64,000 nt of DNA from positions 111,682-175,681 of the forward strand of contig NZ_QFAY01000001.1 in assembly GCF_017884005.1 (NCBI RefSeq), given 5' to 3'. The notes beneath the pieces were generated by a model. The model was not told where the DNA came from. It searched no databases and worked only from the letters and a program-made list of their open reading frames with translations. Below are positions 54,193-63,689 of the stretch, one piece after another. Source of the stretch: Streptococcus panodentis (lineage in GTDB: Bacteria; Bacillota; Bacilli; Lactobacillales; Streptococcaceae). The position numbers and the translations under genes are program-made. Every line of letters starts with the position of its first letter. Position 1 is the stretch's first letter.

Positions 54193-54297
54193 TTATACGG
54201 TACCTTCCAAAAGGTACATCCCTCTGTGGGTGAGGACGCAGCCATCATGGGAGTCTGTCTCACTCTCACTACTAAAAGCAAACTAAAAGACTATAAA
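54193..54297 (+). repeat. BOX-like module joined to a half terminal-inverted-repeat element, copy C
   Basis: TATACGGTACCTT, CTGTGGGTGAGGACGCAGCC and GGGAGTCTGTCTCACT repeat the 20247-20325 module. 54267-54297 (CACTACTAAAAGCAAACTAA and on to CTATAAA) is the same right end as copy B. No matching left end was found, so the element is truncated. It lies 48 bp before the ABC exporter start. Confidence 0.6.
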
Positions 54298-54345
54298 TAA
54301 CGATAGTGTGATTTTCAAAAAGTGTGAAAAAGTAAAGGAGAGACG

Positions 54346-56085
54346 ATGCTATACATTTGGTCTTATTTGAAAAAGTATCCCAAGTGGCTGATACTGGACT
54401 TTTTAGGAGCAATTTTCTTTGTTGTGGTCAATCTGGGTCTGCCCACGGTACTGGCCCGGATGATTGATGAAGGGATTAATCAAGGCGATACCGGAAGGCT
54501 TTATTACTGGACCTTCATCATGCTGCTGGTCATTGTGGCCGGCGTTCTTGGCCGTATCGTTCTTTCATATGCGGCAGGCAAGCTCACGACCAGCATGGTG
54601 AGGGATATGCGCAATGATCTCTATGATAAGCTGCAGGAGTATTCTCATCATGAGTATGAGCAGATTGGTGTGTCCTCTCTGGTGACACGGATTACCAGTG
54701 ATGCCTTTGTTCTCATGCAGTTTGCTGAGCAGAGCCTGAAGATGGGAGTGGTGACCCCTCTTATGATGCTGTCTTCCATTCTCATGATTTTCCTGACCAG
54801 TCCGTCGCTGGCTTGGATTGTCGCAGCATCGGTTCCTTTTTTGGCTATTGTCGTCTGCTATGTAGCGGTTAAGACACGGCCGCTGTCTGAAAAGCAGCAG
54901 AAGACGCTGGACAAGATCAACCAGTATGCCAGAGAAAATCTGACAGGACTGCGGGTTATCCGGGCTTTCGCGCGGGAGGAGTTTCAGGAAGAACGCTTCG
55001 CCTCGCAAAATGAAGTCTATGCTGCTAATTCCAACAAGCTCTTTAAGCTGACGGGCCTAACTGAGCCGCTTTTTGTGCAGATTATTATTGCTATGATTGT
55101 GGCTATCGTCTGGTATGCACTGGAACCGCTGGGCAGCGGCCAGCTGAAAATCGGGGATTTGGTGGCCTTTATCGAGTACAGCTTCCATGCTCTTCTGTCT
55201 TTTCTCTTTCTGTCCAATCTCTTTACCATGTATCCGCGGACGGCGGTTTCCAGTGAGCGGCTGCAGGAAGTCATGGACATGCCAATCTCCATCAATTCTA
55301 ATGAAGACGGCATAACCGAAACGGACAGCCGGGGCTATCTGGAGTTTGACAACGTGACCTTCGCCTATCCGGGAGAAACTGAAAGCCCAGTCCTGCATAA
55401 CATTTCCTTTCAAGCTAAGCCGGGCGAAACCATCGCCTTTATCGGTTCTACCGGTTCGGGCAAATCTTCGCTGGTTCAGCTGATTCCGCGTTTCTATGAT
55501 GTGACGCTGGGCAGAATTTTAGTGGATGGTGTAGACGTGCGGGCTTACAACTTAAAGGCTCTGCGCCAAAAGATTGGTTTCATTCCTCAGAAAGCACTGC
55601 TGTTTACTGGAACCATCGCTCAAAATCTCCGCTACGGCAAGGAAGACGCCAGTCATGAGGAGCTGAGTCAGGCGGCCGATGTGGCTCAGGCCAGAGACTT
55701 TATCGAAAGCAAGGAGGAGCGTTTTGAGGCCTATCTGGCTGAGGGTGGCAGCAATCTGTCAGGCGGTCAGAAGCAGCGGCTTTCCATTGCCCGGGCGGTG
55801 GTCAAGGAGCCGGATATTTATATCTTTGACGATTCTTTCTCAGCTCTGGACTACAAGACGGATGCGACCCTGCGCCGCCGGCTCAAGGAAGTGACGGGCC
55901 ATGCCACCGTGCTGATTGTGGCTCAGAGGGTAGGAACTATTATGGATGCAGATCAGATCATCGTTCTGGACAAGGGGGAAATCGTGGGCCGCGGCCGGCA
56001 CGAGGAGTTAATGGTGACCAATGACATTTATCGGGAAATCGCCCATTCGCAGCTCAACAATCAATCGCTGACAGAAGAAGGATAG
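54346..56085 (+). CDS. ABC exporter half-transporter, degenerate-Walker-B partner
   Basis: A 579-residue type IV ABC half-transporter. Six membrane segments (about 1-310) precede an ATPase domain with Walker A GSTGSGKSSL, signature LSGGQKQRLSIARA and Walker B YIFDDSFSALD. The catalytic Glu after Walker B is Asp, typical of the degenerate site in heterodimeric exporters. The partner gene starts 8 bp downstream. The pair resembles streptococcal multidrug exporters of the PatAB/EfrAB/BmrCD group. Confidence 0.9.
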   Translation: MLYIWSYLKKYPKWLILDFLGAIFFVVVNLGLPTVLARMIDEGINQGDTGRLYYWTFIMLLVIVAGVLGRIVLSYAAGKLTTSMVRDMRNDLYDKLQEYSHHEYEQIGVSSLVTRITSDAFVLMQFAEQSLKMGVVTPLMMLSSILMIFLTSPSLAWIVAASVPFLAIVVCYVAVKTRPLSEKQQKTLDKINQYARENLTGLRVIRAFAREEFQEERFASQNEVYAANSNKLFKLTGLTEPLFVQIIIAMIVAIVWYALEPLGSGQLKIGDLVAFIEYSFHALLSFLFLSNLFTMYPRTAVSSERLQEVMDMPISINSNEDGITETDSRGYLEFDNVTFAYPGETESPVLHNISFQAKPGETIAFIGSTGSGKSSLVQLIPRFYDVTLGRILVDGVDVRAYNLKALRQKIGFIPQKALLFTGTIAQNLRYGKEDASHEELSQAADVAQARDFIESKEERFEAYLAEGGSNLSGGQKQRLSIARAVVKEPDIYIFDDSFSALDYKTDATLRRRLKEVTGHATVLIVAQRVGTIMDADQIIVLDKGEIVGRGRHEELMVTNDIYREIAHSQLNNQSLTEEG

Positions 56086-56093
56086 GAGGTCTT

Positions 56094-57869
56094 ATGAAAA
56101 AACAACACAGTTTTGTCCGTTTATGGGGCTATTTAAAAGTCTATCAGGCGTCGCTTTTTCTGGCTGTCTTTCTCAAGATCGTCAGCGTTGTGATGAATGT
56201 GCTGGAGCCCTTTGTCCTGGGCTTGGCTATTACCGAGCTGACCAAGAATCTGCTGGATATGGCCAATGGTGTCGCTGGCGCGCAGCTGAACACCAGCTAT
56301 GTAGCCTGGATTATGCTGCTCTATTTTGTCCGAGCCTTGTTTTATGAGATTGGAGCCTATTATTCCAATTATTTCATGACCAATGCTGTGCAGAAGATGG
56401 TTCGGGATCTGCGCAATGAACTCAGCTGCAAGATTAACCAGATTCCGGTTTCTTACTTTGACCGGCATCAGTTCGGAGATATGCTGGGCCGTTTTACCAG
56501 CGATGTGGAGACGGTATCCAATGCCCTGCAGCAGTCTTTTTTGCAGATTGTCAATGCTGTTTTGACCATTGTCCTCGTCATGGGCATGGTGCTGTATCTC
56601 AATTTTCAGCTGGCACTGATTGTCATCGTCAGCATTCCTCTGACCTACTGGGGCGCCAACTGCATCCTGAAAAAATCCCAGCCCTATTTTAAGCAGCAGG
56701 CGGATGCTCTGGGTGCTATGAATGGCTTTGTTCAGGAAAATCTGACCGGCTTTAATGTGCTCAAGCTTTATGGGCGTGAGGAAAGTTCTGCTGCAGATTT
56801 CCGCCGCATCACCCAAAATCTGCAGGAAGTCGGCTTCAAGGCCAGCTTCATTTCCGGTCTCATGATGCCGGTCCTGCACGCTGTTTCGGATCTGACCTAT
56901 CTGATTGTGGCCCTTGTCGGCGGTCTGCAGGTCATCTCCGGCCAGCTGACCATTGGAAATATGCAGGCCTTTGTCCAGTATGTCTGGCAGGTCAATCAGC
57001 CCATTCAAAATCTGACCCAGCTGGCAGGCCAGCTGCAAAGTGCCAAGTCTTCCCTAGACCGGGTTTTCCAAGTGCTGGATGAGCCGGATGAAGCGAATGA
57101 TGTGACCGAGCGGCTGCATCAGGACCTGACCGGCCAGGTCAGCTTTAAGGATGTGGATTTCCACTATACAACAGACAAGCCGCTGATCCGGGATTTCAAT
57201 CTGGAGGTGCAGCCTGGTGAGATGGTTGCCATCGTCGGTCCGACTGGTGCCGGCAAGACCACCCTCATCAATCTGCTCATGCGCTTCTATGATGTCACTG
57301 CGGGCTCTATCAGTGTAGATGGTCATGACATTCGCCGGCTTTCCCGTCAGGAATACCGTCAGCAGTTCGGCATGGTCCTGCAGGATGCCTGGCTCTATGA
57401 GGGGACCATTAAGGAAAATCTGCGTTTTGGCAATCTGGCGGCCAGTGATGAAGAAATTGTCGAAGCTGCCAAAGCAGCCAATGTCGATCACTTTATCCGC
57501 ACCCTGCCTGGCGGCTACAATATGGAAATGAACCAGGAATCCAGCAATATCTCACTGGGTCAGAAGCAGCTGCTGACGATTGCACGGGCTCTCTTGGCCA
57601 ATCCTAAAATTCTAATCCTAGATGAAGCGACTTCATCTGTTGATACGCGGCTGGAACTCTTGATTCAGAAAGCGATGAAGACTCTGATGCAGGGGCGGAC
57701 TAGCTTTGTCATTGCCCACCGCCTGTCCACCATTCAGGAAGCGGATAAGATCCTGGTGCTCAAGGACGGCCGGATCATCGAGCAGGGCAATCACGAATCC
57801 CTGCTGGCTGACAAGGGCTTCTACCATGACCTCTATATGAGCCAGTTTTCGGACAAGAAGGAAGCCTAG
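56094..57869 (+). CDS. ABC exporter half-transporter, consensus-Walker-B partner
   Basis: A 591-residue half-transporter. After six membrane segments the ATPase has Walker A GPTGAGKTTLI and Walker B ILILDEATSSVDTR with the catalytic Glu, but a weak signature NISLGQKQLLTIARA instead of LSGGQ. Together with its partner this makes one canonical and one degenerate ATP site, the rule for heterodimeric exporters of this group. Drug or peptide export is likely; the substrate is unknown. Confidence 0.9.
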   Translation: MKKQHSFVRLWGYLKVYQASLFLAVFLKIVSVVMNVLEPFVLGLAITELTKNLLDMANGVAGAQLNTSYVAWIMLLYFVRALFYEIGAYYSNYFMTNAVQKMVRDLRNELSCKINQIPVSYFDRHQFGDMLGRFTSDVETVSNALQQSFLQIVNAVLTIVLVMGMVLYLNFQLALIVIVSIPLTYWGANCILKKSQPYFKQQADALGAMNGFVQENLTGFNVLKLYGREESSAADFRRITQNLQEVGFKASFISGLMMPVLHAVSDLTYLIVALVGGLQVISGQLTIGNMQAFVQYVWQVNQPIQNLTQLAGQLQSAKSSLDRVFQVLDEPDEANDVTERLHQDLTGQVSFKDVDFHYTTDKPLIRDFNLEVQPGEMVAIVGPTGAGKTTLINLLMRFYDVTAGSISVDGHDIRRLSRQEYRQQFGMVLQDAWLYEGTIKENLRFGNLAASDEEIVEAAKAANVDHFIRTLPGGYNMEMNQESSNISLGQKQLLTIARALLANPKILILDEATSSVDTRLELLIQKAMKTLMQGRTSFVIAHRLSTIQEADKILVLKDGRIIEQGNHESLLADKGFYHDLYMSQFSDKKEA

Positions 57870-57874
57870 ATAGA

Positions 57875-57910
57875 CAAAAAAGAGGCTGGGACGAAAGTCC
57901 TTCAGCCTCT
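57875..57910 (-). terminator. terminator of the minus-strand LtrA gene
   Basis: AGAGGCTG against CAGCCTCT with an inner GGAC-GAAA-GTCC hairpin. Six T follow on the minus strand; on the plus strand the tract is weak, though it may also stop the exporter operon. Confidence 0.8.
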
Positions 57911-57913
57911 CTA

Positions 57914-59071
57914 TTATGAAAAATCGCGAAGATTCTGAGTTGGATCAGGATGGGGAATGCGATGGCGCTCGCGCATCAGGCGGCGGTAGCGCATGCTGGT
58001 CCGCTGCATCAGGAAGCTCATAGCGACCAAGGCCAAGCCTAGCAGCATGATGCTTTGGCTCAGTAAATAAAAACTCAGTGTTCCTAGGAGCAGGATAGCT
58101 GCATACTGGATTAGGACGGTTTTATCAAGGCGGTAAAGTTCGTGATTGTAGTAAGAGGTGGAAAGGGTCCCGGCAAAGAAAGCCAGGATGGAAAAGATGA
58201 AGAAAGCAAGGCCTAAATCATGGTGATGCTCATTGGCCAGAAATTCAATTCCCACTGTGAAAAACATCAAGCTGATGATAATCACGATATGGGCATAGTA
58301 GAGAACAACCGGTGAAGCTTTTTGATGATGATTGATATTGATAAAGGTCTGCACGATATAAAAAGCAAAGAGAAAGCCGATTCCCAGAAAAAGAGCCACA
58401 CCCTCAAAGGGACGCTGGGCCAGAGGGTAGGTACGGATGGCTGCAATGACAGATTCTCCAAAGGTAATGATGGTCAAGAGCTGATTGCGCTCCAAGGCAT
58501 GTGGAAAGTTAAAGGAATTGCAAATCAAGTAGTTTCTGAGAAAAAGAGGCTGAAAGAGAGGGAGAAAGTAAAGGGGCAGCAGGTAGAGGGAGAAGGGCAG
58601 AATCCCTGTCGCAATAGGCAGGAGAAGAAGAGAATAGAAACTGAGCAGTCCGATGCGCAATTTGATATCCTTGCTAAATCCAAGCTTGCGGCCTTTGAAG
58701 TAATACTGCAGGGCAATGGTCAGGTAAGAAAGAATCAAAAAAGTGTTAAAAGCGATAACTGGAGACGAATCCTGCTGGAAAATCTTGACATCAAAGGTGA
58801 AGCTTAAAGCAAGGTTTCCGACCCACAGCATGAGCAGAATCACCGTATAGATGTCTGCGGCTCGGGAATCTCCATATCGGTTATAATAATAGGCTTCGTT
58901 GTTCCAGATGCTGAGCATGACCGTGTTCGTGGCGATGAAAGACAGGACCTGCTCCCAGCCGACATGGTCGACATGAATGGCTGCAGTCAGCTGGCTGATA
59001 GCAAGAACAAAGGCCAGATCAAAAAAGAGTTCATAGTTGGATACGCGTTTTGCAATAATTTTTGACATCAT
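57914..59071 (-). CDS. low-temperature-requirement A (LtrA) family membrane protein
   Basis: A 385-residue protein with about ten hydrophobic segments. The N-terminus VSNYELFFDLAFVLAISQLT is the LtrA signature, followed by NEAYYYNRYGDSRAADIYTV. The C-terminal tail is basic and short. LtrA was named from Listeria growth at low temperature; biochemical function is unknown. The start at 59071 follows AAGGAG. It is the second gene of a minus-strand pair with the DUF218 gene. Confidence 0.85.
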   Translation of the reverse strand: MMSKIIAKRVSNYELFFDLAFVLAISQLTAAIHVDHVGWEQVLSFIATNTVMLSIWNNEAYYYNRYGDSRAADIYTVILLMLWVGNLALSFTFDVKIFQQDSSPVIAFNTFLILSYLTIALQYYFKGRKLGFSKDIKLRIGLLSFYSLLLLPIATGILPFSLYLLPLYFLPLFQPLFLRNYLICNSFNFPHALERNQLLTIITFGESVIAAIRTYPLAQRPFEGVALFLGIGFLFAFYIVQTFININHHQKASPVVLYYAHIVIIISLMFFTVGIEFLANEHHHDLGLAFFIFSILAFFAGTLSTSYYNHELYRLDKTVLIQYAAILLLGTLSFYLLSQSIMLLGLALVAMSFLMQRTSMRYRRLMRERHRIPHPDPTQNLRDFS

Positions 59072-59100
59072 TGGCTCCTTCAAAGATAGATTTCAAAGCT

Positions 59101-60102
59101 TTATCTGCCGGCAAGCAGTCTCAGTGTCCAGATGAGCAAGAAGCCGGCTAGGATAAGGACATGCCATTTCCAGTAAATATGCATGAGTCCGGCTGTTTCC
59201 CGAATCCAGGCGCTGGGCAGGTAATAAAAGGCTGTTTTAGAACCGAGGCTGCGGCCTCTGAGGCCGACCTTGCGCATGTAAACTCCAGCACGCAGGGCAT
59301 GGAAAGAGTTGGTAATGACCAGACAGGAGTAAGGTTTCTTGGTTCGGTCATCCAGGATTTTTTTGGAAAAGATTAGATTTTCAAAAGTGGTAGTGGATTT
59401 GTTTTCAAGTATCAGATCTTGCTCTGGAAAGCCGGCAGCTGTCAGGTATCTGGCCATCGCTTCAGCTTCAGAAAGCAGTTCATCTGATCCCTTGCCGCCA
59501 GACAGGAGCAGCTTGGGCCGCTGCCCGAATTGCTCATACACTGCTCTGCCTTTGTCCAAACGCTGGGCCAAAAGCGGAGGCACCTCATCGCCGATCAAGC
59601 CCGAGCCTAGAACGATGATATAGTCAGGCTCCTGCTGAATCGGAAAGAGATTGCAGAAAAAGCCGTAGAGAATATAGGAAAGATAGAGGCCCGTCCCATA
59701 AAGCAGCAGGATATTGGCCAGCATCAGCAGGTTATTGAGGATGGGCGCACGAGGCAGAAAGAAGCTGGCAAGATAAAAGAGGATGGTCAGGCCATAGAGC
59801 AGCGAGAGGAGGTTGGCCAAGCGCCGCCCTTCGCGGGTAATCATCTGACGGCCGTTGAATATCAGGTAGACAGAGGATAGGATGACACAGACCGGAATCA
59901 GCAGAGCAATAAGTGCGATGGCGGTCAGGGTAGAAGCCTCTCCCAGATGGCGGAGGCCGACGATAAGAAAGCCTGAGCTTATCAGCAAAAAGGCCAGCAG
60001 GCTGAAGCTGAGCAGGTAGGCGTTAAAGAGCCGGCGGGGTTCCAAGTAGAAGAGCAGCAAAAACAGCAGGGCTGGCAACAGCCAGAATAAATGCAGAAAC
60101 AT
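59101..60102 (-). CDS. DUF218/YdcF family membrane protein
   Basis: A 333-residue protein. About five hydrophobic segments (residues 1-170) precede a DUF218 domain with DYIIVLGSGLIGDEVPPLLA, LLLSGGKGSDELLSEAEAMA, ENKSTTTFENLIF and a final SNF/H region (ITNSFHALRAGVYMRKVGL). These proteins are SanA/YdcF/ElyC-like and tied to envelope upkeep. The start at 60102 has AAAGGATAG upstream. Its own minus-strand promoter lies at 60159. Confidence 0.85.
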   Translation of the reverse strand: MFLHLFWLLPALLFLLLFYLEPRRLFNAYLLSFSLLAFLLISSGFLIVGLRHLGEASTLTAIALIALLIPVCVILSSVYLIFNGRQMITREGRRLANLLSLLYGLTILFYLASFFLPRAPILNNLLMLANILLLYGTGLYLSYILYGFFCNLFPIQQEPDYIIVLGSGLIGDEVPPLLAQRLDKGRAVYEQFGQRPKLLLSGGKGSDELLSEAEAMARYLTAAGFPEQDLILENKSTTTFENLIFSKKILDDRTKKPYSCLVITNSFHALRAGVYMRKVGLRGRSLGSKTAFYYLPSAWIRETAGLMHIYWKWHVLILAGFLLIWTLRLLAGR

Positions 60103-60158
60103 AGCTATCCTTTCGCACAGCATTGGGCTGAGTTTGATTTTGAAAACAATCTTCTCTC

Positions 60159-60164
60159 AGTATA
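60159..60164 (-). promoter_or_regulatory. minus-strand extended -10 promoter of the DUF218-LtrA pair
   Basis: On the minus strand TGGTATACT, about 55 bp before the DUF218 start. It is divergent from the brnQ promoter; 60170-60370 between them holds no gene. Confidence 0.55.
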
Positions 60165-60372
60165 CCACAAAGCGCTTTTTCGAGAAAGAGCCAGGGAAGA
60201 TACGGACAAGTTCGATTTAAAACAAATTACGGTATTTGGAGGATAAATCAGTAAAAATAGAGTTGTTTTCTGTGGATAAGCAGCAGATGGCACTTTATTT
60301 TTATGCATTTCGTTTGATTTAATTCGCAAAACTCTGCTTTTCCTCCACCAAGTTTCAAAGGAGATAAAAGTC

Positions 60373-60401
60373 TTGCAGCAGCAGCTATTTCCGTATATAA
60401 T
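60373..60401 (+). promoter_or_regulatory. promoter of brnQ
   Basis: TTGCAG, a 17-bp spacer and TATAAT, one of the best -35/-10 pairs in the window, about 80 bp before the gene. Confidence 0.65.
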
Positions 60402-60413
60402 GGTAAAGCACCG

Positions 60414-60432
60414 TCGTCTGCAGACGATTTTT
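60414..60432 (+). promoter_or_regulatory. palindrome plus T tract at the start of the brnQ leader
   Basis: TCGTCTGCAGACGA is a perfect 14-bp palindrome followed by TTTTT, beginning about 7 nt after the predicted transcription start. It can be an operator or a short attenuator. Confidence 0.45.
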
Positions 60433-60484
60433 ATATGACAGTCATTGAAAATCGAAAGATGAAATCATTAGCGAGGAGATTAGT

Positions 60485-61816
60485 ATGGTCAAAAAAGGCG
60501 CCTTAACCGGCCTTTTACTGTTTGGAATATTTTTTGGTGCGGGAAATTTGATTTTTCCGCCGGCATTGGGAGTTTTATCCGGTCAGCATTTTTGGCCGGC
60601 TATTGCGGGATTTGTTCTGTCAGGGGTTGGCCTTGCGGTCCTGACCTTGATTATCGGAACACTCAATCCTAAGGGATACCGGCAGGAGATTTCACAGAAG
60701 ATTGCTCCCTGGTTTGCCATAGTCTATCTGCTGGCCTTATACCTGTCTATCGGGCCTTTCTTTGCTATTCCGCGTACAGCAACTACAGCTTATGAGGTAG
60801 GGATTGCCCCAATACTGCCCGCAGGTCTGACTGCTGTCGGTCTCTTAGCTTTTACTGTGCTGTATTTTGCAGCGGCTTACTTCATTTCGCTCAATCCCTC
60901 AAAGATTTTGGACCGAATCGGCAGGATTCTGACACCCATCTTTGCGCTTTTAATCATTCTGTTGGTTCTATTGGGAGCTTTGAAGTATGGTTCTGCAGCG
61001 CCGCAGCAGGCATCAGAGGCCTATGCTGCCTCAGCCTTCGGACAGGGCTTTCTGGAAGGCTACAATACACTGGATGCCCTGGCTTCGGTTGCCTTCAGTG
61101 TCATTGCTGTAGCTACCCTCAAGCAGCTGGGATTTGCCAACAAAAAGGAATATGTCTCTACCATTTGGGTGGTTGGCCTCATGGTTGCTCTGGGCTTCAG
61201 TGCTATGTATATCGGTCTTGGTTTTTTGGGCAATCATTTCCCAGTGCCGGCAGAAGTTATGGCAAAGGGCAATCCGGGCGTTTATGTGCTTTCGCAGGCA
61301 ACACAGGCAATTTTCGGACCGACAGCGCAGATTTTTCTGGCGGTCATGGTGACAGTGACCTGTTTTACGACGACGGCCGGCCTCATTGTTTCCACTGCAG
61401 AATTTTTCAATAAGACCTTTCCCAATATTTCCTACAGAGCCTATGCGACAGTTTTCACCCTGATTGGCTTTGCTGTGGCCAATCTTGGCCTCAGTGCTAT
61501 TATCCAATACTCTCTTCCGGTCCTGCAGATCCTTTACCCGATGACCATTGCCATCGTAGTCATTGTCATGGTTAATAAATTTCTGCCTTTGTCTAAACTG
61601 GGGATGCAGCTGACCCTTGCAGCAGTGGCCTTGATTGCTTTTGCCAGTATTTTAGGCAGGCAGTTTCATCTGAAAATGGTGATGGATGCAGTTGATGCTC
61701 TGCCTTTCGCTCAGGCCTCCCTGCCTTGGCTCCTGCCGGCTGTCTTAGGGATTGTCCTTTCACTTTTCCTGCCGGGCAAGCAGAAGAGCGACAGTTTTGA
61801 AATGGAAGATCTCTAG
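60485..61816 (+). CDS. brnQ: branched-chain amino acid carrier (LIVCS family)
   Basis: A 443-residue membrane transporter with about twelve segments. The N-terminus GLLLFGIFFGAGNLIFPPAL and GPFFAIPRTATTAYEVGI are BrnQ signatures, as are FLEGYNTLDALASVAF and the late VTCFTTTAGLIVS. It takes up leucine, isoleucine and valine with a cation. The gene is monocistronic with a GCGAGGAG ribosome site. Confidence 0.95.
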   Translation: MVKKGALTGLLLFGIFFGAGNLIFPPALGVLSGQHFWPAIAGFVLSGVGLAVLTLIIGTLNPKGYRQEISQKIAPWFAIVYLLALYLSIGPFFAIPRTATTAYEVGIAPILPAGLTAVGLLAFTVLYFAAAYFISLNPSKILDRIGRILTPIFALLIILLVLLGALKYGSAAPQQASEAYAASAFGQGFLEGYNTLDALASVAFSVIAVATLKQLGFANKKEYVSTIWVVGLMVALGFSAMYIGLGFLGNHFPVPAEVMAKGNPGVYVLSQATQAIFGPTAQIFLAVMVTVTCFTTTAGLIVSTAEFFNKTFPNISYRAYATVFTLIGFAVANLGLSAIIQYSLPVLQILYPMTIAIVVIVMVNKFLPLSKLGMQLTLAAVALIAFASILGRQFHLKMVMDAVDALPFAQASLPWLLPAVLGIVLSLFLPGKQKSDSFEMEDL

Positions 61817-62006
61817 TCCGCTTCCAATCTCTTTACAGGAAAATTCTCGGTCAGACTCTTTATCTGCTGCCTCTCTGCCTTGCGTTCGAATTTTTGGGAT
61901 TCGGGCTGAAATGTTTTTGGGGGGTAGATTAGAAAGAGTATGAAAGATTTTACAATAAAAGGGGATTATTTCATAGCAGAATGGTGAAAAATCATCAAAA
62001 ATTTTT

Positions 62007-62012
62007 TATAAT
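62007..62012 (+). promoter_or_regulatory. -10 of the ccdA-thioredoxin pair
   Basis: TATAAT without a clear -35, about 55 bp before the ccdA start, which has AAAGGGGG. Confidence 0.4.
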
Positions 62013-62065
62013 AGGTTTATAAATAGATAGAAGGAATTTTCAACCTGATTTAAAAAGGGGGTATC

Positions 62066-62773
62066 ATGGAATCTGGTTTGTTCTTCATTTCAGTCTTTTT
62101 AGCTGGAATCTTGTCCTTTTTCTCTCCCTGTATCTTTCCGCTTCTCCCTGTCTATATAGGTGTTTTGCTGGATACAGATGAGCCAAAAACCGTTAAGATT
62201 GCTGGCAGGGATTTTGCTTGGTATGGTTTGGTCAAGACGCTCTGCTTTATTGTCGGTATCTCGGCAGTATTCTTTGTTCTAGGATTTGGCGCTGGCTTTT
62301 TAGGCAGCATGATATATGATGTCACGTTTCGCTACGCTATGGGAGCGGTCATTATTTTACTGGGAATCCATCAGATGGAGCTCATCAATATTAAGCAGCT
62401 GCAGGTACAAAAAAACATCGCCTTTAAAAAAAGCGGCAAGCGCAATGACTTTCTTTCTGCCTTTCTGTTGGGGCTGACCTTCAGCTTTGGCTGGACACCC
62501 TGTATTGGGCCGGTCTTAAGTTCTGTGCTGGCACTGGCGGCTTCAGGCGGAAATGGAGCCGTTCAGGGAGCGCTGCTGACGATGGTCTATACATTAGGCA
62601 TGGCTCTGCCATTTCTGCTTTTAGCTTTGGCTTCCAGCTTGGTCATGCGCTATTTTGCCAAGATCAAACCCTACATGGGCTTACTGAAAAAAATAGGCGG
62701 AGCGATGATTATTTTAATGGGAATCTTACTCATACTGGGACAGTTTAATGCCCTGTCAGGAATTTTTGGATAA
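62066..62773 (+). CDS. ccdA: CcdA-type thiol-disulfide electron transporter
   Basis: A 235-residue DsbD-beta/CcdA membrane protein with six segments. The paired reactive cysteines are in FFSPCIFPLLPVYIG (segment 1) and FSFGWTPCIGPVLSS (segment 4). It passes electrons from cytoplasmic thioredoxin to extracellular thiol proteins. The thioredoxin-like lipoprotein encoded 13 bp downstream is its probable partner, as in the pneumococcal CcdA1-Etrx1 system. Confidence 0.93.
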   Translation: MESGLFFISVFLAGILSFFSPCIFPLLPVYIGVLLDTDEPKTVKIAGRDFAWYGLVKTLCFIVGISAVFFVLGFGAGFLGSMIYDVTFRYAMGAVIILLGIHQMELINIKQLQVQKNIAFKKSGKRNDFLSAFLLGLTFSFGWTPCIGPVLSSVLALAASGGNGAVQGALLTMVYTLGMALPFLLLALASSLVMRYFAKIKPYMGLLKKIGGAMIILMGILLILGQFNALSGIFG

Positions 62774-62786
62774 AAAGGAGGCTAAC

Positions 62787-63374
62787 ATGAAAAAAACAAT
62801 AGGACTTTTAACTGTTTTGCTGGCAGCTGTCAGTCTGGCTGCCTGTTCCGAACAGGCGGGCAACGGCGATAGCAGCGGCAGCAGCCAAAATAGTCAAAAC
62901 AGCCAATCCAGCAGCAGTCCTGCACAAAGCACTTTCAGCCCGATTGCTGTCGGAGAGGAGGCGCCGGACTTTACCCTTCAGTCAATGGACGGAAAAACAG
63001 TCAAATTATCTGACTACAGGGGCAAGAAGGTCTATCTGAAATTCTGGGCTTCATGGTGTCCGCCCTGCCGCAAAAGTATGCCGGAACTGGAAGAATTGGC
63101 TGCCAGAACGGACCGGGATTTTGAAATCTTGAGTATTGTTGCACCTGAGTTTCAAGGAGAAAAATCAACGGAAGAATTCCCTAAATGGTTTGCGGAGCAG
63201 GGTTATAAATATGTGCCTGTCTTATTTGATACGCAGGCAGCTGCCTTTCAAGCCTATCAAATCCGAAGTATACCGACCGAAGTGCTGATTGACAGTCAGG
63301 GAAAGATTGGGAAAATCCAGCTGGGCGTCATCAGCAACGCAGATGCAGAAGCCGCCTTTCAAGAAATGAAATAA
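62787..63374 (+). CDS. thioredoxin-fold lipoprotein (TlpA/ResA/Etrx-like)
   Basis: A 195-residue lipoprotein. The signal peptide ends in SLAAC (Cys20). A Ser/Asn/Gln-rich linker (about 24-50) leads into a redoxin domain with the active site WASWCPPC (Cys91, Cys94) and the cis-Pro segment IRSIPTEVLID. It would reduce methionine sulfoxide reductases or other surface thiols with electrons from CcdA. The ATG at 62787 with AAAGGAGG is clearly the start. No msr gene lies in the window. Confidence 0.92.
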   Translation: MKKTIGLLTVLLAAVSLAACSEQAGNGDSSGSSQNSQNSQSSSSPAQSTFSPIAVGEEAPDFTLQSMDGKTVKLSDYRGKKVYLKFWASWCPPCRKSMPELEELAARTDRDFEILSIVAPEFQGEKSTEEFPKWFAEQGYKYVPVLFDTQAAAFQAYQIRSIPTEVLIDSQGKIGKIQLGVISNADAEAAFQEMK

Positions 63375-63398
63375 TAGGCACAGAAAATCAAAGATGAC

Positions 63399-63436
63399 GA
63401 GGCTGGGACAAACCTGTTTCAGTCTCGCTTTATTTT
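63399..63436 (+). terminator. terminator after the thioredoxin lipoprotein
   Basis: GAGGCTG against CAGTCTC (one G-T pair), then a T-rich tract; the GGCTGGGACAAA core is a recurrent streptococcal intergenic motif. Confidence 0.65.
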
Positions 63437-63448
63437 GATAAAAAAACT

Positions 63449-63600
63449 TATACTCAATGAAAAGCATCAGCAGACTAGTCAGGAGTAGACAGAATGTGTC
63501 AAGACTGTACATCTTTCCAACTCCCAAAAGTTCCTTTGACGAAAAATCCGTTTTCTTCATCTGTCGCCTCAACAGTCTCCCAGACTGTTTTGTCACAAAC
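63449..63600 (+). repeat. degenerate BOX-like repeat
   Basis: TATACTCAATGAAAAGCATC is the usual start of these elements (compare 20148). The rest is diverged, with a short AACAGTCTCCCAGACTGTTT hairpin near 63570. Confidence 0.45.
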
Positions 63601-63649
63601 TGCGTTTGTTTTATCCCCTACCTCTCACAAGCTGGGAGTGAACTGAATC

Positions 63650-63686
63650 AAAAAAGAATGGACTCCTTGCGAATCCATTCTTTTTT
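63650..63686. terminator. bidirectional terminator before the partial gene
   Basis: AAAAAAGAATGGA and TCCATTCTTTTTT around an 11-nt loop. It serves the minus-strand gene ending at 63690. Confidence 0.85.
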
Positions 63687-63689
63687 GAT

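Noticed and set aside
61752..61943. Short ORF overlapping the brnQ 3' end
   Set aside because: Different frame from brnQ, no ribosome site, no conserved features.
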